Part shown: one piece after another, positions 1 through 8,797 of the stretch
How positions within the stretch are numbered: position 1 is the first letter of the stretch
Layout: the number at the start of each line of letters is the position of its first letter
Position numbers and translations under genes: made by a program
Source: Opitutia bacterium UBA4506
Lineage (GTDB): Bacteria > Verrucomicrobiota > Verrucomicrobiia > Opitutales > Puniceicoccaceae
Assembly (NCBI GenBank): GCA_002388665.1
Contig: DGMY01000004.1
Span: 1 to 26,493, forward strand
DNA: 26,493 nucleotides
Reading direction: 5' to 3'
The notes under the pieces: model-generated
Database searches by the model: none
Told to the model about the DNA's origin: nothing
The model's input: the letters and a program-made list of their open reading frames with translations, nothing else

Positions 1-133
1 CTCATCAAATGATAATAAGCAGTCTCCCCCAATACCTTTCGTCTCCGACTCATGCTCCAAAACTACCACTGCGTACCGATCTTCGTCAACCCTAATTTGT
101 CTGACCTATAGATAACAATCCACAGTGATTCGG

Positions 134-1339
134 CTAGGGTGATTTGGCGGCGGCTTTGCCGGCGATGGATCCGGTTGCGAAGCAGCCTTGCATGAGGTAT
201 CCTCCTGTCGGTGCTTCCCAGTCGAGCATTTCGCCGGCGCAGTAGATGTTGGGTAATTTTTTGATCATTAGAGATTCATCCAGCTCTGACCATGAAACTC
301 CCCCTGCGGTTGATATCGCCTCGGTTACTGGGCGCGGGCTAAGAAGGGGTATAACGCAATCTTTGGCGGCGTGGGCTAGTGACTCTGCGTCTTGGAAATC
401 TCCATAAACTTGTTTCAAAATAGCGCAAGCGGCCTTGGGTAATTTCCATCGAAGCTGTGCCTCGCGGTAGAAATCGCGTCTTGCGGACTCCATCTTCGCT
501 ACCATCCGATCGATCGAAAAGACTGGCTTAAAATCAATGGTCAACTTCGGGGAATTCATCCTGCGTAGGGAGGGGCCTAGGCGATAGAGGGGCGTTCCTT
601 CGAATCCATATCGCGTGACCATTAATTCACCGGGTTCTTCATGGGAGCCTGCCCTGATGCGGAGGTGGTGAAGGGGTTGCCCTTCCGCTTCGGCAAGAGT
701 TTCTGGGGACCAATTGGACTCCCATCCACAATTTGCTCCAACCAATGGTTCTATCCGGACTCCTAAATTTTCAAATACCTCGACCCATCCACCATCTGAG
801 CCGGTATCTGGCCACGATGCGCCGCCCATCGCTAACACTACTGCGTCGTGCTGCCGGATAACCCGGTTCGACAGCACGTCGAAATCGAGCTCCCATCCTT
901 TTTCCAGTGGTCGCATTCCTACCCAGCGATGCTGTACCTCAAATCGGACGCCTAATTCCCGCAAACGCAAGACCCAGCGGCGCAACAAAGGAGCTGCTTT
1001 CTTCGTCACTGGGAAGACCTTACCGCCTGAGGCTGCAAAAGTCTCAACCCCCAAGCCTGCGGCCCATTCTCGAATGGCTTGATTATCAAAAGCCCTCAAA
1101 TATTCCTCCCATCGCTGGCGAGGAAAATTCACTCCTGAATACTGCTTCAAAAAAGATGCGGGCTCCGCCGTATTCGTGAGATTGAGCCCGCTTTTGCCTG
1201 CGATCAAAAATTTCCGGCCTACGGATCGCTTGAACTCGTACACGGTTACATCGACTCCCTCTTTCACCGCGACCTCGGCAGCTCGAAGGCCTGCCGGACC
1301 TCCACCGATGATTGCTAATGACTGAGTCCTCGATTTCAT
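134..1339 (-). CDS. NAD(P)/FAD-dependent oxidoreductase, HI0933/BaiN-like flavoprotein
   Basis: A 401-residue flavoprotein of the HI0933/BaiN superfamily. The N-terminal dinucleotide-binding fold has the loop GGGPAG at residues 12-17, followed by an acidic residue in VTVYEF at the end of the second strand, as expected for FAD binding. The segment GRKFLIAGKSGLNLTN (about 41-56) and the C-terminal IYCAGEMLDWEAPTGGY block are typical of this superfamily; the latter closes the FAD site. The length and the C-terminal pattern resemble the subgroup named after Pseudomonas PP_4765 more than BaiN itself. The physiological substrate of that group is unknown to me, so no reaction is assigned. The ATG at 1339 lies just before the nucleotide-binding strand and no Shine-Dalgarno motif precedes it. 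The gene is divergent from the HAD hydrolase, with about 110 bp between the two starts. Confidence 0.88.
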   Translation of the reverse strand: MKSRTQSLAIIGGGPAGLRAAEVAVKEGVDVTVYEFKRSVGRKFLIAGKSGLNLTNTAEPASFLKQYSGVNFPRQRWEEYLRAFDNQAIREWAAGLGVETFAASGGKVFPVTKKAAPLLRRWVLRLRELGVRFEVQHRWVGMRPLEKGWELDFDVLSNRVIRQHDAVVLAMGGASWPDTGSDGGWVEVFENLGVRIEPLVGANCGWESNWSPETLAEAEGQPLHHLRIRAGSHEEPGELMVTRYGFEGTPLYRLGPSLRRMNSPKLTIDFKPVFSIDRMVAKMESARRDFYREAQLRWKLPKAACAILKQVYGDFQDAESLAHAAKDCVIPLLSPRPVTEAISTAGGVSWSELDESLMIKKLPNIYCAGEMLDWEAPTGGYLMQGCFATGSIAGKAAAKSP

Positions 1340-1449
1340 TGACCCAAGAGCACAAGAGCCCTCTCAACAAGGCAAGCTATAGTCTCTCCAATCTAGCAGA
1401 ACCCCAGAAAATGAAAATCGCCAGTTAATTGGCCAACTTTCAAGTCCCT

Positions 1450-2124
1450 ATGAACAGCCCCTCAACCATCATTTTTGACGTCAACGAAACCCTTCTCGAC
1501 CTCGCGCCCCTTAAGGAATCTGTAGGGCGGGCTCTGGGAGGAAGGCAGGAACTCAGTACACTGTGGTTCACTACGATGACCCACTATTCCGTGGTCGAAA
1601 CGATGACGGGTACATTCCGCCCTTTCAGCGAAATTGGAGTCGGTGTGCTTCAGATGATGGCGAATAGCCATGGAATCGAGATGACCCGAGTCGCAGCAGA
1701 ACGAGCTATTGAAGAACCACTCAGCGAGCTGACCACCCACCCGGATGTACTACCCGCGATGAAAGCGCTTCGCAACGACGGCTACCGACTAATCACGCTA
1801 ACGAATTCGCCGGCCAGCGGGTCAGAAGAACAACTGGAGAAAACAGGAATATCGGCCTACCTGGATAGACGATACAGCGTGGAAACCGTCCAAAAATTCA
1901 AACCACACCCCAGTACCTATGAGTACGTGCTGAAGGACCAAAATGTCGACGCATCAGAGACAGTAATGGTAGCCGCCCATGCTTGGGACCTCGCGGGGGC
2001 GCATCAAGTTGGACTGCAGACGGGGTTCGTGGCGCGAAAAGGGTGCTCTCTCTACCCAAACGCACCCCATCCTGACTTCGTAATGACAAGCTTGGTAGAA
2101 CTCGCTCCCCTATTGCGAAAATAG
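1450..2124 (+). CDS. HAD-superfamily hydrolase, haloacid dehalogenase type II-like
   Basis: A 224-residue protein with the HAD Rossmann fold. Motif I is FDVNETLLD, which puts the nucleophile Asp at residue 10, the same position as in the L-2-haloacid dehalogenases I recall. Motif II is the Thr/Ser strand LITLTNSP. Motif III is the Lys in KFKPHPSTYEYV. Motif IV is VAAHAWDLAGA, which matches the dehalogenase-type S-x-N-A-W-D block except that the usual Asn is His. The second motif I residue is Asn, not the Asp of phosphatases, which argues against a phosphatase and for a dehalogenase-like or other non-phosphate substrate. I chose the ATG at 1450. An in-frame TTG at 1429 would add seven residues with no homology value. 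The gene converges on the DoxX gene, with a structured spacer between them. Confidence 0.82.
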   Translation: MNSPSTIIFDVNETLLDLAPLKESVGRALGGRQELSTLWFTTMTHYSVVETMTGTFRPFSEIGVGVLQMMANSHGIEMTRVAAERAIEEPLSELTTHPDVLPAMKALRNDGYRLITLTNSPASGSEEQLEKTGISAYLDRRYSVETVQKFKPHPSTYEYVLKDQNVDASETVMVAAHAWDLAGAHQVGLQTGFVARKGCSLYPNAPHPDFVMTSLVELAPLLRK

Positions 2125-2142
2125 AAACGATTGACTCCAAAA

Positions 2143-2200
2143 TCCCTTTCCATTCAAAACGGAACACCGCCCGGTTCCCCCAATACTGGATTGAAAGGGA
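2143..2200. terminator. Inverted repeat between two convergent genes, possible bidirectional terminator
   Basis: The arms TCCCTTTC (2143-2150) and GAAAGGGA (2193-2200) are perfectly complementary. Inside them GGAAC (2161-2165) can pair with GTTCC (2174-2178). The structure sits exactly between the stop of the HAD gene (2124) and the stop of the DoxX gene (2215). Neither side has a strong U-run, so termination is inferred from position and symmetry. Confidence 0.4.
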
Positions 2201-2214
2201 CTCAATCAAATCGC

Positions 2215-2628
2215 CTAGAGTTCCCTCTTTGCCTGGCGAGAATCCGGAGTAAGTGGATGCATCAGAATCGCGTAAAACAGGGCCAAGTGAATCAATTGAG
2301 AGGGAAGCAATTCCCACTTCTCCAACAAACCCGTGCCGAACATGATGCAACCCATGAGAAGGCATCCCGAGAAAGCCCCCCAGCGAATCACTCGCCAACC
2401 AATCAAAAGGCTCAAGCCGATCAAAGTCTCTAACAGAGGAATCAAATAGGCAAAAAACAATACTGGCGGTCCGGCGATAAACGTATCAGAAAACTGGCTA
2501 GCCATACCTTCGGCAAAACCAGCCCATTTAGGGAGACGAACTGCCCCGTGAATGAGGAATGAAACTCCAAAGGCGATCCGTAGGCCGGTATAGGCCAACT
2601 GTGAATTTGAGATGCTCGAACCTTTCAT
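2215..2628 (-). CDS. DoxX family membrane protein
   Basis: A 137-residue protein with about four hydrophobic segments: near residues 10-28 (LAYTGLRIAFGVSFLIHG), about 50-70 (PVLFFAYLIPLLETLIGLSL), about 73-95 and about 105-120. The early R-x-x-x-G-x-x-F-x-x-H-G pattern and the central P-L-L-E-x-x-x-G motif are typical of the DoxX/DoxD family of small inner-membrane proteins, and the length fits. Some family members act in thiosulfate:quinone oxidoreductase or redox-stress complexes, but nothing nearby points to a substrate. A GTG directly upstream (2631) is an alternative start. The frame is intact, and no partner such as a DsbA-like or thioredoxin gene lies next to it. Confidence 0.78.
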   Translation of the reverse strand: MKGSSISNSQLAYTGLRIAFGVSFLIHGAVRLPKWAGFAEGMASQFSDTFIAGPPVLFFAYLIPLLETLIGLSLLIGWRVIRWGAFSGCLLMGCIMFGTGLLEKWELLPSQLIHLALFYAILMHPLTPDSRQAKREL

Positions 2629-3047
2629 CACCTAATAGAAGCGACCCATTCTCGGAAAAGTTCAAACAACCTGCTGCAATTTTGGGAAGAAATATTGATG
2701 GCAGTGATAGAGTTCTCAAGAAATCCCAAACGAGCATCTCTAATCCCGCGGCAAATCCGATGACAACTTTGCCCCCCTTCCCTGCAGCAAAAGGGCTTTG
2801 ACCGGATCAGGGGAATCGACTCAAACAGGGAAATTGAGACGGGTAGATCCATAAAAAACGACCTCTTGATGAAGGCCAAAACTCATCCAATGCCCAACTC
2901 ATCGACCACCGCCGGTAGATGCTTTGCCATTGCCAATTCCAGAACAAACAATATTTTAGCAATTGATTCCAAGAGGCGTTACTAAACCCTCGAAGTACTC
3001 ACGACCCTCTGGATTCATGATTTTTGATGTGTAAAAAGACCGCATAA
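2629..3047. other. Gene-poor 0.4 kb spacer between the DoxX gene and the histidine kinase
   Basis: I see no convincing gene in this 419-base stretch. Short open frames exist on both strands but lack good starts, family motifs or plausible composition. A minus-strand frame without a start codon runs from about 2800 into the DoxX gene. The stretch presumably holds the promoters of the divergent DoxX and kinase genes, but no confident -35/-10 pair was found. Confidence 0.5.
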
Positions 3048-5213
3048 ATGAAGCCGAGGACTAGACGTATTCTTCTGGTTTTCCTAGGAATCGCCTTCGT
3101 GATTCTGGTCGTGTCTTTCGCGAACCGCCTAGGTCACGGCGCTAGTCAGAATTCGCTGCTCAAACTCCTTCAAATCTCGGGGTTGGTATTTCCGCTATTG
3201 TTCGTCAGCGTCTACCTCTCGAACAAGCGCTTACGCAAGAGCCTCCGCGATTCAGAAAAAAGTGAGTCTCTGACGATAGACGAAGATTACACCCGAGGGC
3301 AGTATGTCATCGAGGGTACGGAAGCTGGGACATGGGACTGGAATATTCAGACTGGTGAGCTCATCATAAACGAGCGATGGGCTGAAATTATTGGCTACAC
3401 GATCGAAGAACTGGAGCCGATCGGATTCGATACCTGGAAACGAATTACCCACCCTGAGGATGCGGAGCTCGCCAAGGCAAAATTAGACGAACACAGCGAA
3501 GGAAAATTGAGCTACTACGATGTTCAGTTCCGACAAATGCACAAGGATGGTCGCTGGCGCTGGGTGAATGCCAGAGGGAAGATCCTCGAGTGGACCTCAG
3601 ATTCCAAACCACTGCGAATGAGCGGGACCCACCTCGACGTCACAGAACAGAAGCAGGCAGAACTCGAGCTCGAAGAATCACGAAGGATGCTCCAGCATGT
3701 TCTGGATACGATCCCTGTCCGAGTATTTTGGAAAGACACCCGCAGCGTTTTTCTCGGATGCAACCAATTGCTTGCAGATGATCTCGGCCAAAAGTGTTCC
3801 AGTGATCTGGTGGGCAGGACGGACTTTGATTTTTTCAGCAATGAGGAAGCCGAACGCTTTCAATACGACGACCAGCAGGTCATGAGAAGTGGAAAGGACA
3901 AAATTGCCTATGAGGAGCCGCTGAAACCTCCCAACGGACAAATCATCTGGCTGCGGACCTCGAAAGTCCCGCTTCGCGATCCCGACGGCAACATCATCGG
4001 AGTACTCGGCACCTATGAAGACATCACCTCACGGAAAAAGACTGAGCAGGAATTAATTCAAGCCAAAGATGACGCGGAGGCTGCGAGCAAAGCAAAAGAC
4101 GATTTCCTGGCCATCATGAGCCACGAAATGCGCACGCCCTTGAACCCGATTCTTGGATTCTCTGACATTCTCCTCGAAAGCTGTACGACTGAACCGGAGA
4201 GGTCGTATATTGAAACCATTAGAAGCTCGGGCTATCGGCAGCTCGATTTGATCGATGACATTCTGCACTACATGAGGATCAACAGCGACAAAGTGGAACC
4301 TCGCCTCGAAACAGTCGATCTGGTCACTCTTTGCGAGAAATCTGTCCAAGAGATGCTTCCCGACGCGAACGGCCTCCGACTCACCTTCGAAAACTGCTTG
4401 GGAAGTCTCGACGCACCGACTGACCTCGAGGTCGAAACTGACATGCTCATGCTGCGCCGGATCTTGGACAATCTAATCAGCAACGCGTTAAAATATACTA
4501 CAGAAGGGTACGTCACCCTACGCCTTTCCATGGAGCCCTCTACTCCGCCCCTCTTCCAATTCGAAGTTCAGGATTCGGGGATCGGCATCACTGAATCGCA
4601 TCAACGGATGTTGTTCGAACCATTCAGTCAGGTTGACAGTTCCTATACCCGCGAACACGAAGGACTAGGGCTCGGTTTAGCCATCTGCAAAAAACTCACG
4701 ACCCTGTTGAACGGCACCATCAGCGTCCGGAGCACCAGAGGCGAGGGATCTACATTTACAGTTCGTATCCCCCTTGAAATTACAAAAAACACCCGGAAAA
4801 ATTCCGCAGTTGCCCCCTACGGCCAAACCTCCCGCAACCGATTTTCCCGGCCGAGCCAGATTCTAATTGTGGACGACAAACCGGACAACATCGCCATCGC
4901 AAAAGCATTTGTTGAATCGTTCAACGGAACGACCGAAGCAGCCGGGAACGGAAAAGAAGCGATTGAACGCTGTCAGCAGAAAAAATTCGACATCATCCTG
5001 ATGGACCTATCCATGCCTGTAATGGACGGCGCTCAAGCCGCAAAATGGATCCGGTCTCACCCCAACCCCAACCAAGGCGCACCGATTGTGGCCGTCACCG
5101 CGAACGTGACCCACGACGTAAAGCAGGTTTGCACCGCGGCGGGGATGAACGCCTATATCAGTAAGCCCCTGAATTCCCATGAATTCTTCGAAACTCTGAA
5201 TAACCTTCTCTAA
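3048..5213 (+). CDS. Membrane-bound hybrid sensor histidine kinase (2 TM, PAS-PAS-HisKA-HATPase-REC)
   Basis: A 721-residue hybrid kinase. Two hydrophobic segments (about 8-25 and 40-58) anchor it, with only about 15 residues between them, so a large periplasmic sensor is unlikely. PAS 1 spans about 85-200 and has a PAS_3/PAC pattern ending in HLDVTEQKQAE. PAS 2 spans about 210-332 and ends in GTYEDITSRKKTE. The HisKA domain has the H-box SHEMRTPLNP with phospho-acceptor His359. The ATPase domain shows N-box LDNLISNALKYT, G1 DSGIGI and G2 GLGLGLAICKKL. A receiver domain (about 604-721) has the acidic pair in ILIVDDKPDN, phospho-acceptor Asp653 in ILMDLSMP, the Thr of VAVTAN and the Lys of ISKPL. 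All catalytic residues are present. No Hpt protein, response regulator or obvious target gene is adjacent, so signal and output are unknown. Confidence 0.93.
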   Translation: MKPRTRRILLVFLGIAFVILVVSFANRLGHGASQNSLLKLLQISGLVFPLLFVSVYLSNKRLRKSLRDSEKSESLTIDEDYTRGQYVIEGTEAGTWDWNIQTGELIINERWAEIIGYTIEELEPIGFDTWKRITHPEDAELAKAKLDEHSEGKLSYYDVQFRQMHKDGRWRWVNARGKILEWTSDSKPLRMSGTHLDVTEQKQAELELEESRRMLQHVLDTIPVRVFWKDTRSVFLGCNQLLADDLGQKCSSDLVGRTDFDFFSNEEAERFQYDDQQVMRSGKDKIAYEEPLKPPNGQIIWLRTSKVPLRDPDGNIIGVLGTYEDITSRKKTEQELIQAKDDAEAASKAKDDFLAIMSHEMRTPLNPILGFSDILLESCTTEPERSYIETIRSSGYRQLDLIDDILHYMRINSDKVEPRLETVDLVTLCEKSVQEMLPDANGLRLTFENCLGSLDAPTDLEVETDMLMLRRILDNLISNALKYTTEGYVTLRLSMEPSTPPLFQFEVQDSGIGITESHQRMLFEPFSQVDSSYTREHEGLGLGLAICKKLTTLLNGTISVRSTRGEGSTFTVRIPLEITKNTRKNSAVAPYGQTSRNRFSRPSQILIVDDKPDNIAIAKAFVESFNGTTEAAGNGKEAIERCQQKKFDIILMDLSMPVMDGAQAAKWIRSHPNPNQGAPIVAVTANVTHDVKQVCTAAGMNAYISKPLNSHEFFETLNNLL

Positions 5214-5448
5214 GCGCAGCGGTTCGAAACCGCATAGTGACAGACTCACCTCCCTGAAGGTGGAAGCCGCGGAACCTCCAACGAACCGAACCCAAGCCCA
5301 TCTTCGGTAGTAACAGACAAGCGCGACCGCGTGCATCCTGCGCGACTCTCGGGAATAGGAGATCCAATCACCGCCCTATTCTCTCTTGTCGCCGGTCGAA
5401 TTTCTTGCGAGTTTCGCTACTTGGGCGGGATACACGCCGAATTGAATC

Positions 5449-7074
5449 ATGAAAATCGGGATTGCGCAGATCAACACGACGGTGGGAGCACTTCGCTCGA
5501 ACACCGACAAGATACTTTTGGCCTATCGAGAGCTCATCGACCAAGGTGCGGAGCTAGTGATCACTCCGGAACTGGCAATTGCTGGTTATCCACCGCGGGA
5601 CCTCCTCCTGCGGGGGCGGTTTCTTGATGAGTGCGCTGAAAGATTGGACGAAATCGCCAAAGCGACCTCCTCGGTCCCGTTGGTAGTGGGATTTCCCGAA
5701 GTCAACCCAGGTCCTGGACGGCCTGCCTTCAATTCAGCCGCATGGTGTGTGGACGGCGCGGTACACCGCATCATCCGGAAAAGTCTTCTCCCGACCTACG
5801 ATGTCTTCGACGAAGATCGTTATTTTGAACTGACGGAGCCCGAGGGCCCGATCCTCTTCGGTGAGCAACGAATCGCCGTATCGATCTGTGAAGACCTCTG
5901 GTACGGCCTGGATGGACAACGATATTCCCACCGCCCCGATCCGGTGGAGCAATTTGCCCTATGGGAACCGGACCTAGTGATCAACCTCTCGGCCAGTCCC
6001 TGGCATTTTGGAAAACGGGAGCTGCGCGGGGAAATGTTAAGCCGGACCGCTAGACGCTGCAACGCGCCCGTAGTCTACTGCAACAGCATAGGCGGAAACG
6101 ACGAACTCATCTTTGACGGCCACAGTCTCTATGCAACCGCCGATGGATCGGTCAGTGAAGTGGGTCCCTCCTTTGACGAGGCACACATCCTCCTCGACAC
6201 CGAGAATCCACCGGCAGCCATCGCGGCAGACCCGGAAATGGAGGACGTTCGCAAGGCATTGGTCCTGGGTCTCCGCGACTACACGAGCAAGACCGGGTTC
6301 AGCAAAGCAGTCATCGGATTGAGTGGAGGAATTGATTCTGCCGTCACCGCGGCCATCGCCGTCGATGCCCTCGGGGCCGAGAACGTCCGCGGGATCACCC
6401 TACCCTCCTCGATCTCCAGCGCCCACAGCGTAAGCGATTCCGAGGAACTGGCGAAGAACCTGGGAATCCGCTTCGAGAGTATTTCCATCGCCGGCCTGGT
6501 CGATGCGGCCGAAAGCTCGCTCGCACCTCTGTTTGACGGCACGGCTCCAAACGTAGCCGAAGAGAACATCCAAGCCCGCGCCCGAGGCCTCCTGCTCATG
6601 GCCGTCAGCAACAAATTCAACGAAATCCTTTTGACGACTGGAAATAAAAGCGAAATGGCGGTCGGCTATTGCACACTCTACGGTGACATGGCCGGGGGCT
6701 TGGCGATTTTATCCGACGTGCCGAAGACAACGGTCTACCGCCTTGCTGAACACCTGAATCTCCACGAAGAAAGAATCCCTCGCAACACGATCGACAAACC
6801 CCCTTCAGCCGAGCTCAGACCCGACCAAAAGGACGAAGACAGCCTCCCGCCCTACCCAGTGCTGGACCGGATTCTTGAGCTCTACATTGAGCAAGGAAAA
6901 TCCCGGGCGACCATCATCGAGGAAGGCTTCGATCCGGAGTTGGTCACCGACGTACTGGGCAAAGTCGACCGCAATGAATACAAACGCAAGCAAGCCGCTC
7001 CGGGTCTTAAAATCACTCCTTTAGCCTTCGGCATTGGACGAAGAATCCCGATTGTGCAAAGATACATTCCATGA
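5449..7074 (+). CDS. nadE: Glutamine-dependent NAD+ synthetase
   Basis: A 541-residue two-domain enzyme that converts nicotinic acid adenine dinucleotide to NAD+, using glutamine as the ammonia source. The N-terminal nitrilase-fold glutaminase (about 1-250) has the complete triad: Glu41 (ITPELAIAGYPP), Lys111 (RKSLLPTYDVFDE) and Cys147 (VSICEDLW). The C-terminal synthetase domain has the pyrophosphatase P-loop SGGIDS at 292-297 and the downstream block LLTTGNKSEMAVGY. The length fits the glutamine-dependent bacterial class of about 540-570 residues. The ATG at 5449 begins the first beta strand (MKIGIAQIN) directly. The stop codon overlaps the sufE start, so the two are probably co-translated. 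A 235-bp spacer separates the gene from the kinase and may carry the promoter of the nadE-sufE-hemL-copA run. Confidence 0.96.
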   Translation: MKIGIAQINTTVGALRSNTDKILLAYRELIDQGAELVITPELAIAGYPPRDLLLRGRFLDECAERLDEIAKATSSVPLVVGFPEVNPGPGRPAFNSAAWCVDGAVHRIIRKSLLPTYDVFDEDRYFELTEPEGPILFGEQRIAVSICEDLWYGLDGQRYSHRPDPVEQFALWEPDLVINLSASPWHFGKRELRGEMLSRTARRCNAPVVYCNSIGGNDELIFDGHSLYATADGSVSEVGPSFDEAHILLDTENPPAAIAADPEMEDVRKALVLGLRDYTSKTGFSKAVIGLSGGIDSAVTAAIAVDALGAENVRGITLPSSISSAHSVSDSEELAKNLGIRFESISIAGLVDAAESSLAPLFDGTAPNVAEENIQARARGLLLMAVSNKFNEILLTTGNKSEMAVGYCTLYGDMAGGLAILSDVPKTTVYRLAEHLNLHEERIPRNTIDKPPSAELRPDQKDEDSLPPYPVLDRILELYIEQGKSRATIIEEGFDPELVTDVLGKVDRNEYKRKQAAPGLKITPLAFGIGRRIPIVQRYIP

Positions 7075-7517
7075 AATCCATTGAGGAAAAAAAGAACGAA
7101 CTCCTCGAAACCCTCGAACTGATTGGGGACGAGCACGAGCGTCTCACATTCATAGTGGACATGGGGAAGAACGCGCCCGAACTGGCGAAGGAATATCGCC
7201 AAGAGATCTTTCGCATCGAAGGGTGCACCTCGAACCTCTGGCTCTTTCCCTCCTACTCGGACGGGAAATGTCACTTTGGAATCGATTCGGACTCGTCGAT
7301 TACAAAAGGAATCGCCGCGATGATCGCCTCCCTCTACGACGGCCACCCCCCCTCTGAGATCCTCGCGCATCCACCGCAGTTTCTCGCAGAGGCTGGCGTC
7401 CCCCAGCTACTCTCGCCCAACCGCCGCAACGGTCTCTCCAACCTTTCGAAAGAAGTGGAGAACTACGCGACTCTGTGTTTCGACCGATACGAGAAAAACG
7501 GCATCTCCTCCACATGA
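7071..7517 (+). CDS. sufE: SufE-family cysteine desulfurase activator / sulfur acceptor
   Basis: A 148-residue SufE-family protein, close to the usual length of about 140. The reactive Cys52 lies in FRIEGCTSNLWLF, matching the conserved C-x-S of E. coli SufE (Cys51 there). The protein accepts persulfide sulfur from a class II cysteine desulfurase (SufS or CsdA) and passes it to a scaffold such as SufBCD. A helical N-terminus and the C-terminal helix fit the fold. Its start overlaps the nadE stop (ATGA at 7071-7074) and its stop overlaps the hemL start, so all three are likely read from one message. No sufS, sufB, sufC or sufD lies in the window, so its desulfurase partner is encoded elsewhere. 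Confidence 0.9.
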   Translation: MKSIEEKKNELLETLELIGDEHERLTFIVDMGKNAPELAKEYRQEIFRIEGCTSNLWLFPSYSDGKCHFGIDSDSSITKGIAAMIASLYDGHPPSEILAHPPQFLAEAGVPQLLSPNRRNGLSNLSKEVENYATLCFDRYEKNGISST

Positions 7518-8788
7518 ACTCCGACGAACTCTTTCAACGTGCCCGCCAAACGATTCCCGGCGGCGTCAACTCACCCGTCCGCGCATTCCGCTCGGTCGGG
7601 GGTACTCCATTCTTCACTGAATCTGCTCGCGGAGCGATTCTGACGACTGCGGACGGCAAGGACCTCATCGATTTCGTCTGCACATGGGGACCTGCAATCC
7701 ACGGCCACAACGACCCCGATATCCGCGCTGCGGTCGCCGAAGCGTTGGACAAAGGAACGAGTTTTGGGACACCCGGCCCCCTTGAAGTTGAAATCGCCGA
7801 GGCGGTAGTGTCCCGCGTCGATTCAGTCGAAAAGGTGCGCATGTGCAACAGCGGCACCGAGGCAACGATGTCCGCAATCCGTCTCGCGCGGGGCTACACT
7901 GGACGGGACAAAATCGTCAAATTCATCGGCTGCTATCACGGGCATGTGGACTCCCTTCTTGTCCAAGCTGGATCGGGAGCGCTGACCCTCGGCAAACCGG
8001 ACAGTGCGGGCGTACCTGCCAGCTTCGCCGCGGAGACTCTCCTTTGCGCCTACAATAACTTCGAGGCGATCACCGAACTCTTTAGCAAGTACGGAGACCA
8101 GATAGCTGCGATCATCGTCGAACCTTATCCGGCCAATTGTGGGCTCATCCTCCCACTCGAGGGCTACCTGGCCCATCTGCGAAAAATCACCCAGGAGCAC
8201 GGAAGCCTCTTGATCTTTGACGAAGTGATGACCGGTTTCCGGCTCGCTATGGGCGGAGTCCAAGAACGAGAAGGGATTACACCAGACCTCTCCGCCTTCG
8301 GCAAAGTCATCGGCGGGGGCCTTCCCGTAGGCGCCTTTGGCGGTCGAGCCGAGATCATGGACTATCTCGCTCCCGACGGGCCGGTGTACCAAGCGGGCAC
8401 CCTGAGTGGAAATCCTCTCGCAATGGCCGCTGGTCTCGCCGCTCTCAAAAAACTCGATTCCGGAGTTTTTCAAAATCTGGAAGCGGCAGGTGCAAAAATT
8501 TCTGAAGCACTACGATCAGAAGCAAAACGTCAGGGTATCCCGCTTACGATCAACCAAGCGGGTTCCATGTTCGCACTATTTTTCAACCCGGATCCAGTCC
8601 GGAGTTTTGACGACGTTCAGAAGAGCGACACTGAACGCTTCTCCCGATTCTTTCACGCGGCGATGAAAGAAGGGGTCTATTTGCCACCGTCGGCGTACGA
8701 AACGTGCTTTCTGAGCACCGCCCACGATGAGGATACCCTCGATCGCGCAATCGAGTCTCTAGTTGCAGCTCTCCGCACTTCCGCTTAA
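7514..8788 (+). CDS. hemL: Glutamate-1-semialdehyde 2,1-aminomutase
   Basis: A 424-residue class-III-aminotransferase-fold enzyme that converts glutamate-1-semialdehyde to 5-aminolevulinate in the C5 tetrapyrrole pathway. The N-terminus ELFQRARQTIPGGVNSPVRA is the family signature. The PLP-binding block FDEVMTGFR precedes the Schiff-base Lys264 in AFGKVIGGGLPVGAFGG, and E. coli HemL has Lys265. The frame is open further upstream to 7475, but those 13 residues are extra to the family. The ATG at 7514 forms an ATGA overlap with the sufE stop, so I chose it. No hemA lies in the window. copA follows after only nine bases, so the metal-export gene may share this transcript. Confidence 0.96.
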   Translation: MNSDELFQRARQTIPGGVNSPVRAFRSVGGTPFFTESARGAILTTADGKDLIDFVCTWGPAIHGHNDPDIRAAVAEALDKGTSFGTPGPLEVEIAEAVVSRVDSVEKVRMCNSGTEATMSAIRLARGYTGRDKIVKFIGCYHGHVDSLLVQAGSGALTLGKPDSAGVPASFAAETLLCAYNNFEAITELFSKYGDQIAAIIVEPYPANCGLILPLEGYLAHLRKITQEHGSLLIFDEVMTGFRLAMGGVQEREGITPDLSAFGKVIGGGLPVGAFGGRAEIMDYLAPDGPVYQAGTLSGNPLAMAAGLAALKKLDSGVFQNLEAAGAKISEALRSEAKRQGIPLTINQAGSMFALFFNPDPVRSFDDVQKSDTERFSRFFHAAMKEGVYLPPSAYETCFLSTAHDEDTLDRAIESLVAALRTSA

Positions 8789-8797
8789 CCGTGGGGG

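Noticed and set aside
1347..1363. Tandem CAAGAGC repeat between the divergent flavoprotein and HAD genes.
   Set aside because: Only two short copies; no dyad symmetry or promoter pairing was seen, so no regulatory claim is made.
2528..2800. Minus-strand open frame overlapping the DoxX start, with a stretch reading GKGGKVVIGFAAGLEMLVWD.
   Set aside because: It has no start codon in the plausible part, overlaps the DoxX gene, and loses protein-like composition downstream. It may be a chance frame or a decayed fragment; there is too little to call a pseudogene.
5218..5232. GCGG-TTCGAAA-CCGC looks like a tRNA T arm.
   Set aside because: No acceptor, D or anticodon arm is found around it and the kinase coding sequence ends directly upstream. 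It is at most a small hairpin after the kinase gene.
7475..7513. In-frame upstream extension of hemL by 13 codons from an ATG at 7475.
   Set aside because: It lies inside sufE, adds residues foreign to the HemL family, and the ATG at 7514 starts exactly at the family N-terminus with an ATGA overlap.
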